From positions 265,771,798-265,835,797 of the forward strand of contig NC_134138.1 in assembly GCF_033958435.1 (NCBI RefSeq): DNA of 64,000 nt, in the 5' to 3' direction. This document shows positions 43,905-56,472 of the stretch, piece by piece. The notes beneath the pieces are model-generated. The model was given only the letters and a program-made list of their open reading frames with translations, did not search any database and had not been told where the DNA came from. The translations under genes and the position numbers were made by a program. Source of the DNA: Carettochelys insculpta (lineage: Eukaryota > Chordata > Testudines > Carettochelyidae). The number at the start of each line of letters is the position of its first letter. Within the stretch, counting starts at the first letter, position 1.

Positions 43905-46485
43905 GCGGTGTTTCTCCATCTTTTTGTTTTTTTAAATCATCATCTACATCCATGGGCTCACTGCCTGTTGGTGACTGATCTCTCGCTTGCTCGCTATTTC
44001 CTTCTGTCTTTCCCTATCCAGTGCAGAGTGGCTTATTGTTTGTAGGCTAGCTCAGCACCAATCTACTATATCATCTACCCATTCTCTGTGGGGTCTGCCT
44101 CTCCTATTCAGACCATCCATTATGCCCAATACCAGGGTCTAGTTTTTTTTGCTGGTGGTTCATTCTGCAAGTATGCCCAAATCACTGTAACTTGCATTGT
44201 ATAATCTTCTGCAGTAGTTTCTATTTCAATTGTGTCTTCCTATATAATTCCTCATTGATGATGTTCTGCATAAATAATGACCTTCTGCATCCATCATGTT
44301 CTCCGGATCTTTCTGTAACAATTCCTTTCAAACGCCAATATTCTTCTCTTTGGGTCTTTTGTTATCACCCATGTCTCACATCCATACGCACATTTTCAAG
44401 ATACTCAGCTTCCTTCTTAAGCTGATTGCTTTGCTTTTCCAGATTGTATCCATCGCCTTCAAACTCACTCTTGTTTTCACTATTCTGGTTGCTATTTCCT
44501 TCTTACAGTCTAGATCGTACGTTATGTTGCTCCCTAGGTACGTGAACTTCTCTGTTCTCTAGTTCAATTCTGTCTACACTTAGATCTTTGTTTCTATTTC
44601 CTTTTCTCTAAATACCATTGTTTCTGTTTTATCAATGTTCATAATCACTGTACCACTTCTCTTCCTTGTTTAGCACCTGCATCGTTTCTGCTAGCTTCTC
44701 ATCTTCTTCAATGATAACGATATCATCTGCGAACCTCAAGTTGTTAATTTTTATCCTGTGGACAGATATCCCTTCTACCTCTTCCTTGGTCTTGTCCGTC
44801 GCGCTCTCTGGATGCATGATGAAGATATTTGGCAATATTGGATCTCACCTCTACTCATTCTGAACTAACTTCCCAACTCTCTGCATGTTCTCACCGCTGC
44901 CTCTGCATTGTCGTTGATATCCTTCAACAACCGTATCAGTCTGCTATCCACTCTATACGACTCAAACACTGCCCGAGTCACTTGCTGACCTATATTGTCA
45001 ATTGCCTTCTGAAAATTGATGAAGCAAGTGTGTATATATACTTGTTCTTTTATTGAGCTTTCTCCACTATCAATCTTAGTGCCAATATCTGCTTTATGGT
45101 ATTTGTCTTTCCTGAACTCCTCTTTCCCGTCTGCAGTCGTAGTCTCTCTGTCAGAATCATCATGAGCACCTTGCCTAAATGACTTGTTAGGGCTATCGTT
45201 CTGTAGTTCTTGCACTTCCTTTCTTGCATATTGTCACTAGCACAGATATTGTCCATTCCTTAGATGTCTTCCCTTCTTTCCATCCTATATTACGTAGTTA
45301 GTGTACTTCCTGCATCATACTTTCTCCGCCATATTTAATCATCTCTCCTGTCATCTTATTTCCAGGGCTCTAGTTGTTGTTTAGTTGTTTCACTGGTCTT
45401 TCTACTTCCTCCTTCAAAATATTGGTCTCGCTCTCAGTGTTTATAGGAGATATCTCCTCCAGTTCTTCGATCAGTGTGTCTCAGACACTCGGGTCCAACT
45501 GTGCTCTGTGTAGATCGGTGCAATATCTTGTCCATCGCTGCACAATCTTCTCCTTGTTCATGAACACCTCTTCATTCTCATCTTTGATTGCAGTCTGCTT
45601 CGGCTGCCACTTTGTTAATATTCATAATCATTTTATACGCCTCCCTGGTCTTACATTCACTGTAATACCTCTCTAAATCGTCACACTGCTCCTCTAACCA
45701 TTTCACCTTATCCTTTCTGGTCGCTTTCCTTACCTCATTGCATTTCACTCTATATTGCTGTTCTGTCCTCTCAGAAACATCCCTTCTGATCTTAAGTGCT
45801 CTCTTCTCTTGAACCAACTTCACTATCTCCTGCCTAATCCACTTCTTATTGATCTTTTCTTCTGGAACAGTCTGCTTGGTTGCCTCTTCTATCTTTCTGG
45901 CTATCCCTTCGACTCTCCGATCTAGGTCTTTCTCTGTGGCCTCATTTCTAATCTTCTCTTCAAGCACTGCTCTGTACACATTCCCTATTTCTTCCTCACC
46001 TAGCCTCGCCATATCTCCTCTTTTCTTAAACTGTGTCTTATACTTTCTCTTGACTTTTATGTAGATGTTTGCAATCACTAGACTGTGATCAAAGTCTATA
46101 TCTGCTGTTTGGAAAGTTCAGAAATGTTGTGCTATTGTTGCCCAACTTCTTCTTATCAAAATCATATCTATCATGTTCTTGGATTTCCCATTGTTCAGTC
46201 GCCATGTCCACTTCCTACAGTCCTTTTGTTGGAATCTCGTGTTGCAGATCACCATCTTGTGCTCTGTAGAAACTCTAGTAGTTTCTCACTTCATTCGTTT
46301 CTCACTCCATATCCAAACCTTCCCATAACGCTCTCCCAACCTTCATTATTTGCGTTCGGATGTTCCGTGTTCCAACTGATAGTATATGTGCTTAAAAAAA
46401 AAAAAAAAGAAAAAAGTGTAAGTGCCCACATACTTCTCTTGTGTACCCCCAAGGGCCCACATACCACTGGTTGAGAAATATGGTC
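43905..46485. mobile_element. hAT-like MITE split by a LINE
   Basis: The left tip is AAAGCGGTGTTTCTCCATCT (43907-43926). The right tip is GGGCCCACATACCACTGGTT followed by GAGAAATA (about 46452-46480). The reverse complement of the right tip, TATTTCTCAACCAGTGGT, pairs with the left one. The LINE of 43950-46395 lies between them. A further fragment of the same right end, TGTACCCCCAAGGGTACATG, lies at 46864-46883. Confidence 0.55.
43950..46395 (-). mobile_element. RTE-like LINE, degenerate
   Basis: Read on the - strand from 46395, the order is: remains of an endonuclease C-terminal part with a connecting region (RKATRKDKVKWLEEQCDDLE, about 45690-45750), the RT start with NYRTIALTSHLGKVLM (about 45160-45210), KAIDNIGQQVTRAVFES (about 44958-45010), the active-site box LRFADDIVIIEEDEKLAETM (about 44690-44750) and a CETWVITKDPKRR segment (about 44340-44385). 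The ADD box and the CETW-type thumb fit the RTE/BovB group or a close relative; assignment rests on memory of motifs. Many stops. Confidence 0.7.
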
Positions 46486-47646
46486 CTAAGGTAATCAAAG
46501 GTCCTGAAACAAGTGCTATTCACCCTGTCCAGATTACTGTGCCCATTTCAGGAGTCAGATTTGTTCTGCATACCGCCAAGTTACACCTCACTTAAAAACG
46601 ACTTACATAGAAAAAACATGCAAAAATATAACACAAAACTACTACTGAAAACTTGCTGAGTTTCTACCATTTTATTTTCTAATAAATGAATTGGAATAGA
46701 AATATTGTACTTACATTTCAGCATAAGGCATATGAAGTAGTAGAACAGGTCATTGTCTGGATGAACTTTTAGATTGTACAGACATTACCAGTGTATTTTA
46801 TGTAGCCTGTTGTAAAACTCAGCAAATATTTAGATGAAATGATGTATCCCCTCACAGACCTCAGTGTACCCCCAAGGGTACATGTACTCCTGGTTCAGAG
46901 ACACTGAGAACTATTGAGAAAGCAGGTGTAGCATTAGTTAGAATTAGGCTTATGGGGCTCATCTGTACTAAAAAATTAATTTGGATTAAGGTTGGGAATG
47001 CATTTATAGTGCTGTATAGATTCCTGAATACTTCCACATGTGAACACACTTAAAGAGCGCCTTGTACCTTGAAGATTAAACCATCTAGGCTTTCCCTGTA
47101 CTTGAAATTTAAACCCTTAGAGCTGTGTCAGTCGTGGGTGTTAAAAAAAAAAAAAAAAATTCCACCCCTTATCAAAATAGCTCTGCCGATTAAAGCCACA
47201 TTTTAGATCCAATTATGCCAACAGAAGAGGCTTTCTGTTAAGGTAGGAGGTGGTGTTCGTATACAGAAGAAGACTCCTTCCATTGGTGAACACTGTCTAC
47301 ATTCAGGGACTATTCCGCTCTGTAGTGTAGGTGTAGCTTTAGGTGGGATTAAATTAAAGAGGGACAGGGCACTCTTATTCCAGAATAAATGACCATACCT
47401 AAAGTTATTCCATATATTAGGTGAGTTATAGCTTTTCCTGAATAACTCCACGTTCAGACAAGCTCTTTAGGGAAAACTATAAATTCTACCACATTTTCTT
47501 GTTGTCCTGATTTGCCTGAGCTCAGAGCATATAGTTAAATACCATGTTGTTCAACCAAAAGGTCAAGGAATGACAGAAAACAGTGGTGCTAAAGTAATAC
47601 AATAAACACCATGTCAAAATTGATAAATACTTTGCTTTTTCTTAAG
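46486..47646. other. KMT2C intron with MITE scraps
   Basis: About 46955-47470 contains two stretches that resemble ends of AT-rich MITEs (CTCATCTGTACTAAAAAATT; TCAGACAAGCTCTTTAG). Borders cannot be set. It ends in the acceptor TTTTTCTTAAG. Confidence 0.35.
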
Positions 47647-47760
47647 CTTGTACAAATGAAATGGAGATTGGAGATGATGCAGAGGGTGTGGCATTTCAGG
47701 AAAAAACAGTTCCTGATGATGGTCTTGATCAAGAATCAGCTGTTGGATGTGTCACAGATG
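47647..47760 (+). CDS. KMT2C: KMT2C exon: acidic linker
   Basis: Reads ACTNEMEIGDDAEGVAFQEK then TVPDDGLDQESAVGCVTD, with no stop, acceptor CTTAAG and donor GTAAGA, phase 1 in and phase 1 out (114 bp). The NEMEI motif followed by an acidic run matches the NEMEVEG start of the mammalian KMT2C linker after the fourth PHD finger. The exon is much shorter and more diverged than the mammalian counterpart I remember. It is assigned by that motif and by in-phase joining to exons on both sides. No structured domain is predicted. Confidence 0.8.
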
Positions 47761-50559
47761 GTAAGAATGAGAACTTGACAACCAGATGAAATAGCAATGT
47801 CTATACTGTGTACATTTGCTTTCAGTTAATGATCACTAAGTGTTCAAAGAGTTACATAAACACCAATAGGAAGATTCCCTGGCTTTTGCAGAGTCAAATG
47901 ACATATAGTTTCCATCGCCAGAATTCTTCATTGACTGTATCAACTATGTTTTGTTGTTTGAAAGATTATTTTGATTAGGACAAGGGTAAAGTTATATAAA
48001 CTATATCTACAAAACATTTTATATGGGGAAAAATATGAATCTGTTTACTGGGAGTGGATATTTCCTGAAATAGAAGCTAACCAAACTAGTATGGTTGTAT
48101 ATTTGTGGGATATAGAGAAAAGTACAGTTTTATTTGTTGCCATAGAATTGCAGTTTCAGAATTTTCTGTACAAGTCTGCAAAGAATTATGAAGTCATATA
48201 ACCCTTCTTCCAGCTGGACACAGGCTTGCTGTTGCTGAGCCAGGTCCCAGTATGCTGCTTGGGCCTCACCAGTGAGTTATGGGTCCATTTGTTTCTCCCA
48301 GGAACTCATTTTTCAGCTAGCTGTGGTGGTTACAAGCTCAGAGATGTTCATTAGGTGCCTGAATAGCCCTGCTGCCCATCTTGGTCAAGGTGAGACTGGC
48401 TGAAGCTCCAGGGCAGGCCTTCCCTCTGTGACTGTTGCCCTCTTCTCACCGCTTCTGTGAGAACAAGTTGGCCACTTCTACTTGAAATTGTCTATTCTGC
48501 TCATGCCTGACCAGTTGAGCTTTCTGCATGTGCTTCTGGAAGTCCAGGAGTGCTTCCTGGAACTGACTGTTCCTTTCATTCTTCATCTGCTGTTGGTTCT
48601 CCATTAGAGTATTTCATCCATGGACCTTCTGTATGGAGGAGTCTCAGATCTAAAAACCCATGTTTGGACAGGCCTTTTCTGAAGAATTGGGACCTTTTGT
48701 CCCCACTTCCAGCTTGTCCTAGGTTTACTCTTTTTGTGCCTGTACCATTCACAGGGGAATTCTGTCTGGAACCTTTTCACAAAGCCTGAGCAAGGTAATT
48801 TTCAGCAAGGTCTGCTATTGTTTTTTTGTTTTGTTTTTTAAGTCAGTCTCTCACCTCTGTAAGTTCTTCAACCCAGAAGTTCCTGGATCTTGCTTCTGAG
48901 CCTTTGTCATGATAGAAGTTCATACAGTCTCCCTTCTGTCCATTTTGTTTCTGGGATCATTTCCCAGCAGTAGCTCCAGCCTCTGGGAGGTACCAGAGCT
49001 CTCCCTTTCCATTTCCTGCTTTTGCTTTTATAGGTGACAGCCCATTAAGCTAAGTGGGGTTTTACCCAGGTGTATCAGATGGGTCTAATCAGCCATCTGT
49101 GGGCCTCCAATCCCAGCGGAATGGCTCCATTTATGCTTTCCCTCAGTCTCCTGTGTTAATAGTAGTACACAACCGGATGAGTGGCTGAAGTTTCTCTTGT
49201 GTGTTTTGGGACACATATCCAAGGGGTGAATGCCTTTAGAATCCTTCCTACATAGATTTAATCATACAACCACATGACCTAATGTGATGATTTCTTTTTT
49301 TTTTTTTTCAAAATTTAAATGGATTTTTAAAATAGATGTTCTAACTTCATAAAAATTATCTCATGACAATAATACAAGTAATTTTTTCCAGCTTTACACT
49401 CAGTTCACTCCATTTTCCTTGTAAGCATCAAGTGGGGCTGGATTGCCCTTCAAAAATTGCCAATGACTTCCCTTACTGGAAACCAGCTCACCCTGATTTA
49501 AAGCACTTTGACATCTTCAAAAAGAAAGCATCATAGACGTAGCATACATATTTATTAATATGGCTTAGAGGTCAGTGCTTTAGATTAATGAGTCATTTTT
49601 TGCTGCTGGCAAAATGTGCAACTCTGTCAGAACTACCTGCCCTTTACAACTGGAACGTTGAGAATTCGAGTGTTCCTTATAGAAAGGTAGACCACTAGCA
49701 AATGAGCCACCCAGTCCAAAATCTTGTAGCCTTATACGCTTTCTTCCTGAATTCAAGAAAGAAGTAATCGTCTATTTGATATCTGTTTACTGCATGGAAG
49801 ATTGAACCTCAAAAGACTTCTTCATGTTAGTTTTCAAAATATAGAGTAGTAGGGGAAATTCTTATGAAAACATTTCATATTCTAAATACAGTAAGTAATT
49901 TTTTTTCCAGAATCAGATGTCTTCCACATATTCTCTACTTAGAATATTGGCACATGCTGTTGCACAGAACTGGAGAACTAACAAAATTTTGGCACTTGAA
50001 AAATTGTAGCACCTAACACAGAGGGACAGGTCTACACACCAAAGGGACTACACAGGCATTGCCACAGTATCTTAGCTATGCTAGTGTAGCCCCGTAGTGC
50101 AGCCTGTGCCACTAGAAAGACTTTTCTGTTGGTGTAGGAACACCACCACCTGCTTGAACAATGATAGCTAAAGTGACGGCCATTCACTCTTCACTTTGCT
50201 GCATGTATGCTGTGGGTCAGGTTGGCATAGCTACACTCTTGTGTTTGGATTTTTCACGCGACAGACAGATATAGGTTAGTCAGCCTACGTGTTTCGCCTG
50301 TAAACCATGTCAAGGATTAAGCATCAAGTTCATACCCTTAAGTTTTTACAATACCTTTCGTGGTTCCATTTTTATGTCTTTTTAATAGCACTTCAGAGCA
50401 TCTGACAGCTTTAGTGTTTTACAATAAGTCTGTTGGTTAGTTGTTGGTTAGTTGTTTAAAATTTCGTAAAAAATAGGAAAGAAAAGTCAATCAAGATATT
50501 ATGAAGTATTAGCCAAAAAGTAGGATGGCTTCTACTCAAAATCACTGTTGCCTTCAGTA
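47761..50559. other. KMT2C intron
   Basis: No gene was found. About 48200-49180 is GC-richer with CAGGTGTATCAGATGGGTCT near its end and may be a degenerate repeat. About 50025-50270 has GGTCTACACACCAAAGGG and the look of a TGTCTACA-type MITE. A T-run lies at 49291-49308. Confidence 0.35.
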
Positions 50560-50564
50560 TGAGG

Positions 50565-50840
50565 TGATTAGTAGTAGGCATCCTTCAGTCTGCATAGACT
50601 ATGGATCGCGCCCTTTATAGTTTCAATTAAGGACTTCATTTACAGCGTCTTCTGTGACTATGAAGACCCACACGAGAGTGACAGTCCTTGTTGCATCTCT
50701 TGCAGATGTGGTGGGTGTCTGGCAAGTCCTTAGTGTGCTTTCTGTGTGCTCGCTTCTCCTCTGCTAGCCGTCTGATCCTCATCTCGCCCTTCTGAAGGCC
50801 CTTGGTCATCTGTTAATTCAGAAGTTGTTCAAAGCCTAAA
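50565..50840 (-). mobile_element. 3' end of a LINE encoding a C-terminal zinc finger
   Basis: On the - strand an open stretch reads MTKGLQKGEMRIRRLAEEK, KDLPDTHHICKRCNKDCHSR and VGLHSHRRRCK before a stop near 50643. The C-x2-C-x12-H-x3/4-C/H finger at the extreme C-terminus resembles the terminal fingers of LINE ORF2 proteins, as in the 1425-2190 fragment but of a different subfamily. Only about 200 bp of coding sequence remain. Confidence 0.6.
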
Positions 50841-50949
50841 CCTTCAGGTTGTCTGTATGTTTTATTTTGTTCCAGCACACTTGGATAGGACACTAGCTGA
50901 ATTTTCTTCACTGAATAATATAATCAATAAACTTGTCAGATTATTTCTT

Positions 50950-51895
50950 TGAAAAATCATAACACTTTAGGACTAGAAGGGACCTCAGTATATCTCTTAG
51001 TCTGGTCCTCTGTATTCAAAGCAGGACTGAGTAGTAACTAGACCAATCCTAACAGGTGAGATGGTACAGCTTATTGTAAAAAAGCCTTCCATGAAGGAGA
51101 TTCCAGAATCTCTCTAGGCAATTTGTTCTAGTGCTTTACTACTCTGACAGGAATTTTTTCCTAATGTCCAAAGTGCACATTCCTTGCTGCAATTTAAACT
51201 CATTGCTTTTGGTTCTAAACTCAAAGGTTAACAAGCACAAGTTTTGCCCTTCTCTTTGTAACAATGTTTATGTACTTGAAAACTGTTATGTCCTCCCTTA
51301 GTTTTCTCCAAACTAAATAAATCAGAGTTTTGTTTTGTTTTGTTTTGTTCAGTTAGTTAGTTAGTTATATTTTACCTTATAGGTCATGTGTTTTATCATA
51401 TAATCATTTTTATTGCTCTGTTCTGGACTTGCTCCAGTTTGTCCACATCTTTCCAGAAATGTGGCATCTAGAACTGGATACAGTATTTCAGTTGAGACCT
51501 TACCAGAGCAGTGCAGAGTAGAGTGGAAAAATTACTTCTTGTGTTTTATTTACAACATTTGTTAGTACATCCCAGAATGATGTCTGTGGTGTTTGCCACA
51601 TAGTACACATTTAGCTTGTAAATCACTATAACCTCTAAATCCCTTTCCACAGTTCTCCTTAGGCAGACACTTCCCATTTTGTATGTGTGCAATTGATTGT
51701 TCTTCCTCAGTGAAGTACTTTGCACTTGTCCATATTGAAAGTCCTCCTGTTTATTTCAGACTATTTCTCTAGTTTGTCCAGATCATTTTGAATTTTAATC
51801 CTATCTTCCAAAGCACATGCATTCCCTACCAGCTTGGAATCATCTGCATCTTTATGAGTGTACTTTCTCTGCCATTTATTTAAATCAGGGTTGGG
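50950..51895 (-). mobile_element. CR1 LINE 3' end
   Basis: On the - strand the ORF2 C-terminal part reads DADDSKLVGNACALEDRIKI then QNDLDKLEK (about 51764-51850). It continues in decayed form as the 3' UTR-like CR1 consensus, ending at about 50955 in TCCCTTCTAGTCCTAAAGTG. The lack of the 5' part is the usual 5' truncation of CR1. Confidence 0.9.
51327..51367. repeat. (GTTTT)n and (GTTA)n simple repeat
   Basis: Runs of TTTTG units are followed by AGTT/GTTA units inside the CR1 3' end. Confidence 0.85.
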
Positions 51896-54800
51896 AAACC
51901 TGCTGGCAACAGATTGGATCCAGCCTATGAGTTGCCTGGCTGTGGCCCAGGAGGCTTGGGATTCAGCCCCTCTCCCACCTCCCAGCAGGAGTGTGAGATA
52001 CTGCTGGTGCTTCTGACATACAGGGGGTGCCATGGCTGGAGTGTCAGCACTGGCCAGCTCAGACCACTATGGGAGGGGAGCGAGCCCCTGACCCATTGCA
52101 AGCCTGATCCAGGCAAGATGTGGCTGGATCTGGCTTGTGGGGTCTGCTTGGCAGGAGGGAGGCAGCTCCTGAGCTACAGGGACATGCTCCGTGCCAGCAT
52201 TGTTCCCATTGGCTGCATTGCAGTCAGTGAGAGAGTCCAGGGGTGGTGCTGGCAGAGACACTTTCCTGTAGCATGCAGAACAGCATGGAGCATTTTCCCC
52301 CACCATGGAGCTGGACAAGGTAGGTGCCTGTGTCCCCATCCACTGCCCCCTCAAGATTGTTATGTTAATGAAGACATGTTCGTATGAACACAAAACTGTT
52401 TGTTTAACTGAAAGTGGAGGTAGACAGCATGATCAAAATTGGTTTAGATGTCAAGTGTACATCTTTTGGTTTTAGTGCTATTTAATGGCTTCACAGATTA
52501 CTTGGAAGATGAAATAATCAAATTTGGTTTTGATACCAATTAAGAGGAATTGCAAACATAATAAAGGATCAAGTGAAACTGCAACAGGTCCTTAAGAATT
52601 TAGAAAATAGGTCATATTTCAGCGGGAGGATATTCAAATTTTGTAGCGATAATACCAATGAGAAATGCCATGCGAGGGGAAAAAGGGTTTGAGGCAAGGA
52701 ATCCCACTGGTGGTACTACATTGCAACCATGAACATTTAATGTAATGCTATTGCAAAAAAGAGATGACTAAATATGTTGTTTTGCCTGACTTTATAAAAA
52801 TATAGGTTTAAATTCTTCAGAAATTATGGCGTAGTCTCATGCTTACATAAGCATTCAACAAAAAAATTTTTCTTTATGCCACCTTTGCACACCATAAGCA
52901 CATTTTCATCCTTACCCGAAGGCAATGGCTATACTACAGCTCTTTTCCATGATACACATCTGAGACCACTTCCGGAAAAGAGGACGTGTTCAATCCCTGT
53001 AAACCTCATTCTACAAGGAAGGAGGGATGACCCAACAGAGGAGGTTTTTCTGAAATTTGGTGCTGTGTAGATGGGCCAAATTTCAGAAAAGTCTCCCTGA
53101 CAGAAAAGCAGAAAAAGTTATGAAAATTGCGGTGCACAATTTGCATATCTTTTCACATCATTTCTCCATAGTCTGTCCATAGCGTAAGTGGCATACTGTG
53201 GGGAGCTTTATTGGGCATGTAGGTTGGGAAAGGTTTTCATCCAACTCAGCAGTTTACACTAGCTGAGATTGTTTAATCTGTGGAGTCTTTCTTTTTAATG
53301 TTTTTATGGTGGATATCATGGGGTTATGAATCTGTCAGAGGTATTTTTCAGAAGGAAAATTGTAGTTTGCTATAAATTACCCACTGGAAAATTTAGTTTG
53401 TGGTTAATTTTTTGAATATCTATACTATTCTGATTTATTATCTGACTGATTTGTGCAACACTGGGTCTTTGTTTAAACTATAAAGCTTTATATTAAATCA
53501 ACGGTGTTAATCCAATTGCTGAATATTGAAATCTAAAATTATCTTATAGCAGTGAAAATTGTTATGTTTTGAACATACTTTCACTTTACGTAGCTCAAAG
53601 ATAATATATTACTTTAAATTTATTATTAACTGTTCTCCACTATCCTCATTTTCTTTAGGAAAATGGACTTTTACTACTTCTGTACATGTTTAGATTTGAG
53701 CACCATAGCCACACTGAAGCAAGAAAGATTGTCTGTCTGTCTGTCTGTCTATCTAGTAAACACCCTATTAAACAGTTGGTTTACCTTTTCTGGCTTTAAT
53801 TTTTCCATCATTGCAAGTTGCTGGGTTATTTGTAACTGTGTAAGCAAAAGCTTTTTTGCTTTCTAGATTGTATTTTGACTTTTGTGGATTAGTTACATAA
53901 AATGTTTGTTGTAGCTTGAAGCCTTGAAATATACTAAAAAAATCTTAGTGCAAACCTGACAGTGTTTGCATTGTCAGATTATGTCAGAAACACTGGGAGC
54001 ATGGTCAGATGTGCTCACTGAGCAATGGCATCCCAGCCCAAAGGAAAAGGTTATAAACTTCCCACCCCTTCAGCAAGTAGGAGCCAGTGATTTCTGCCCC
54101 ACCACTTAGAGCAGCCAGTATGCTATAATACTCCACCTTCCCAGCCACCTCCTTGCAGACCCAGGAGCAAAGCTGAGCTCCAGTGAGGAGAGGCAAGAGG
54201 AAGATGAAGGGAGACCCTTTAAGAAGTTTCGCAGCTCTTATTGGAGGCTTAGAAATGTGTAACATTTGCCTATTGTATAATGTGAGCTTTTTTTACACCA
54301 CATCTTTTTCCCTTAACATAATTTATTGTAGCATAATTAGAGCAGTTCGATATGTATATTCATATTCGAAATGTGTCCATCACTGTAGCATTTAGTTACA
54401 ATATATAGATTTAACTGTCTGCAGCTATTCAAGAGAAATAGTCCGCTTTCCATCATATCACATATTAATTTGTTTTTTTTCCTAAAATATTTTGTCTGTG
54501 GGGTTAGGTAGTTTGATCAAGGACCACATTGCTTACCTGTTCTTCCACAATTTCAGTGCTTGGTTAAAAGTGATCTGTAGGTGGGACCAAGTTTTATATT
54601 GAAAAGTCTTCTGCAATGGCTTGTCTACCTACACTAGAAAGAGTTTGGGAGCATTGCTCATATCTGCAAATGAGTTGGTTTCTTTTCTGTTCTGTTTCCT
54701 TTGTCCGTATGTTTTATGCCAGATCACAAAATAAAATAAGCTACTACAGCAAAAGGATTTGTTTTACCACTGCAACTGTTTCCTCAAGGCTTATACTTGG

Positions 54801-55068
54801 CATACATTTTTCTGTTGATATGTGCTTTTTTCACACCCCTAACAAATGTAGCCATGTGGTTAAAACTGATGTCATGCAAGCCTCAGAACATTCTGCTTTC
54901 TTGCACTTTCGCATTTAAACCTAGGTTCCATCAGCTGGATTGTTCCTCTGGAAGATAAATGTATATTTTAGTGTTGAACTATAGTCCACTTTTTTCAATT
55001 ATCGAAACATTTTCTGCTTTTGAAACTTTCATTTGAGTCTCTAACAATATGCTCTTACTTGGTTACAG
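51896..55068. other. KMT2C intron
   Basis: About 51890-52330 is GC-rich with CAGGGTTGGGAAACCTGCTG at its left, probably the remains of a hAT-like repeat. A (GTCT)n run lies at 53730-53754. No coding segment was recognised before the acceptor CTTGGTTACAG at 55068. Confidence 0.4.
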
Positions 55069-55802
55069 ACCTATCACAGGATGAGAAGACTCTTGAACTG
55101 GAATTAGGAGTCTCTGATCAACTTGAAACAGCTGAAATGGAAACATCTCCTAAAAAGACACCAGCATCTGATGACAACCAAACTGAGCGTATGATCAAAG
55201 TGACACAAAGCATTCAAGCTGTAGCACAGCAGGAGTCAGACAAACAAGTAGAAGAACAGCAACTGTCACAAGACATGGAAATATCACAAGTATCCACAGA
55301 GGAAACTCAGCCTCCCCTTTTAGCACCTGAGACCACAACTATATCACCAGAAACCTTGGAGTCTGTGAGTAAAGAGGAGACTTCTAAGACAGAAGAACAA
55401 TTAGAGACAGTAAGAATGCAAGAAGATGTAGAAAAGAAAGACACCCATGAGAGCTCTGAAACACCAACTCTTCTGTTGAAAGCGGAAACTATTCCTGCAA
55501 ATGAAAGTTGTGTAAACAACAGTTTGCTATTAGGAGATAAACCTATAAAGTCACCGAATGAGACATGTTCTTCATTTTCATCATCAGTGGATATAAGCAA
55601 GAGAAATGTGTGTTACTCCCCATTAGTTTCATTAGATGTGCATTGTGCACGAGATATACTGCACAGTCAGACTCCACCACGGAATTCCTCTGCTGGAAAT
55701 CCTCTCCCAACAACATACATAACTGTCACTCCAAAAATTGGCATGGGAAAACCTGCTATCACCAAACGAAAATTTTCTCCTGGGAGACCCCGATCAAGAC
55801 AG
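55069..55802 (+). CDS. KMT2C: KMT2C large linker exon
   Basis: A 734-bp open exon, phase 1 in and phase 0 out, acceptor GGTTACAG and donor GTAAGC. It is rich in Glu, Ser and Thr (VEEQQLSQDMEISQVSTEET, VSKEETSKTEEQLETVRMQE) and is probably disordered. The C-terminal block SSAGNPLPTTYITVTPKIGM then GKPAITKRKFSPGRPRSRQ is strongly conserved with mammalian KMT2C, where it lies between the first and second PHD clusters. The KRKFSPGRPRS part looks like an AT-hook-like or basic motif. Most of the exon before that block is hard to align with mammals, apart from short words such as SSFSSSVDIS. The next exon was not found in the window. Confidence 0.93.
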
Positions 55803-56092
55803 GTAAGCACAATGTTTTAGTATAGAAGCTGGTAAATAAATTAACAACTTCCTGTGTTTTTGAAAGATGCTTCCCATTTGGCTTTATGAAAAATAATTTG
55901 ATCAATCTTAGAAAATATACATTGTGTTTACCCTGCATTATAAAGTTAGTTTATTGTTAACAATTTAGTTTATTGTTAACAATCCATTATTTTAAACACA
56001 TTTGCTGTGAAAAACTCTAGGGAACTGTAGATTCAATAACTGAAGGTAAGACATGGTGAAGTTCTCATGGGAGATTCCTTACTTTTTACATC
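55803..56092. other. KMT2C intron start
   Basis: AT-rich; a duplicated TTTAGTTTATTGTTAACAAT-like word occurs at 55948-55985. Confidence 0.4.
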
Positions 56093-56472
56093 CACAGTTC
56101 ACACACTGTGAGTTGGGGCCCCAAAGTGAGTTGCAGTCCCCTTTGAATGAGGTCACCAGGGTGGCTTAGACTTGCTGTGATCTGGGGCTGAAATTTGAAT
56201 TCCACTGCCAAGGGCGAAAGCCCAAGGGCTTCAGCCCTGGCTGGCAGGGCTCAGGCTACAGGCCCCTTGGGTGGGGCTCAAGCCCCTGAGCTTCACCTTT
56301 GACACCCTCCCACACCCCTGCCTGGGGCTGTGGGGCTTGGGCTTTGCCCCCCTTCCCCCACCTGGGACAGTGGTGCTTTTAAGCAGGCCCAGACTTTGGT
56401 CCACCCTCCTGGGGCTGGGAAGTGATTTTTGTTAGAAGTGGGTTGCAGTGCAGTGAAGTTTGAGAACTCCTA
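56093..56472. mobile_element. hAT-like MITE with GGGCTTC-rich interior
   Basis: The left tip has GTGAGTTGGGGCCCCAAAGT and the right tip has GGGTTGCAGTGCAGTGAAGT then TTGAGAACTCC. The interior holds many variants of GGCTTGGGCTT and GGGCTTCAGCCCTGG. The form is that of a frequent turtle hAT-like non-autonomous element. The target duplication is unclear. Confidence 0.6.

Noticed and set aside
53730..53754. (GTCT)n as a regulatory site
   Set aside because: A simple microsatellite with no further support.
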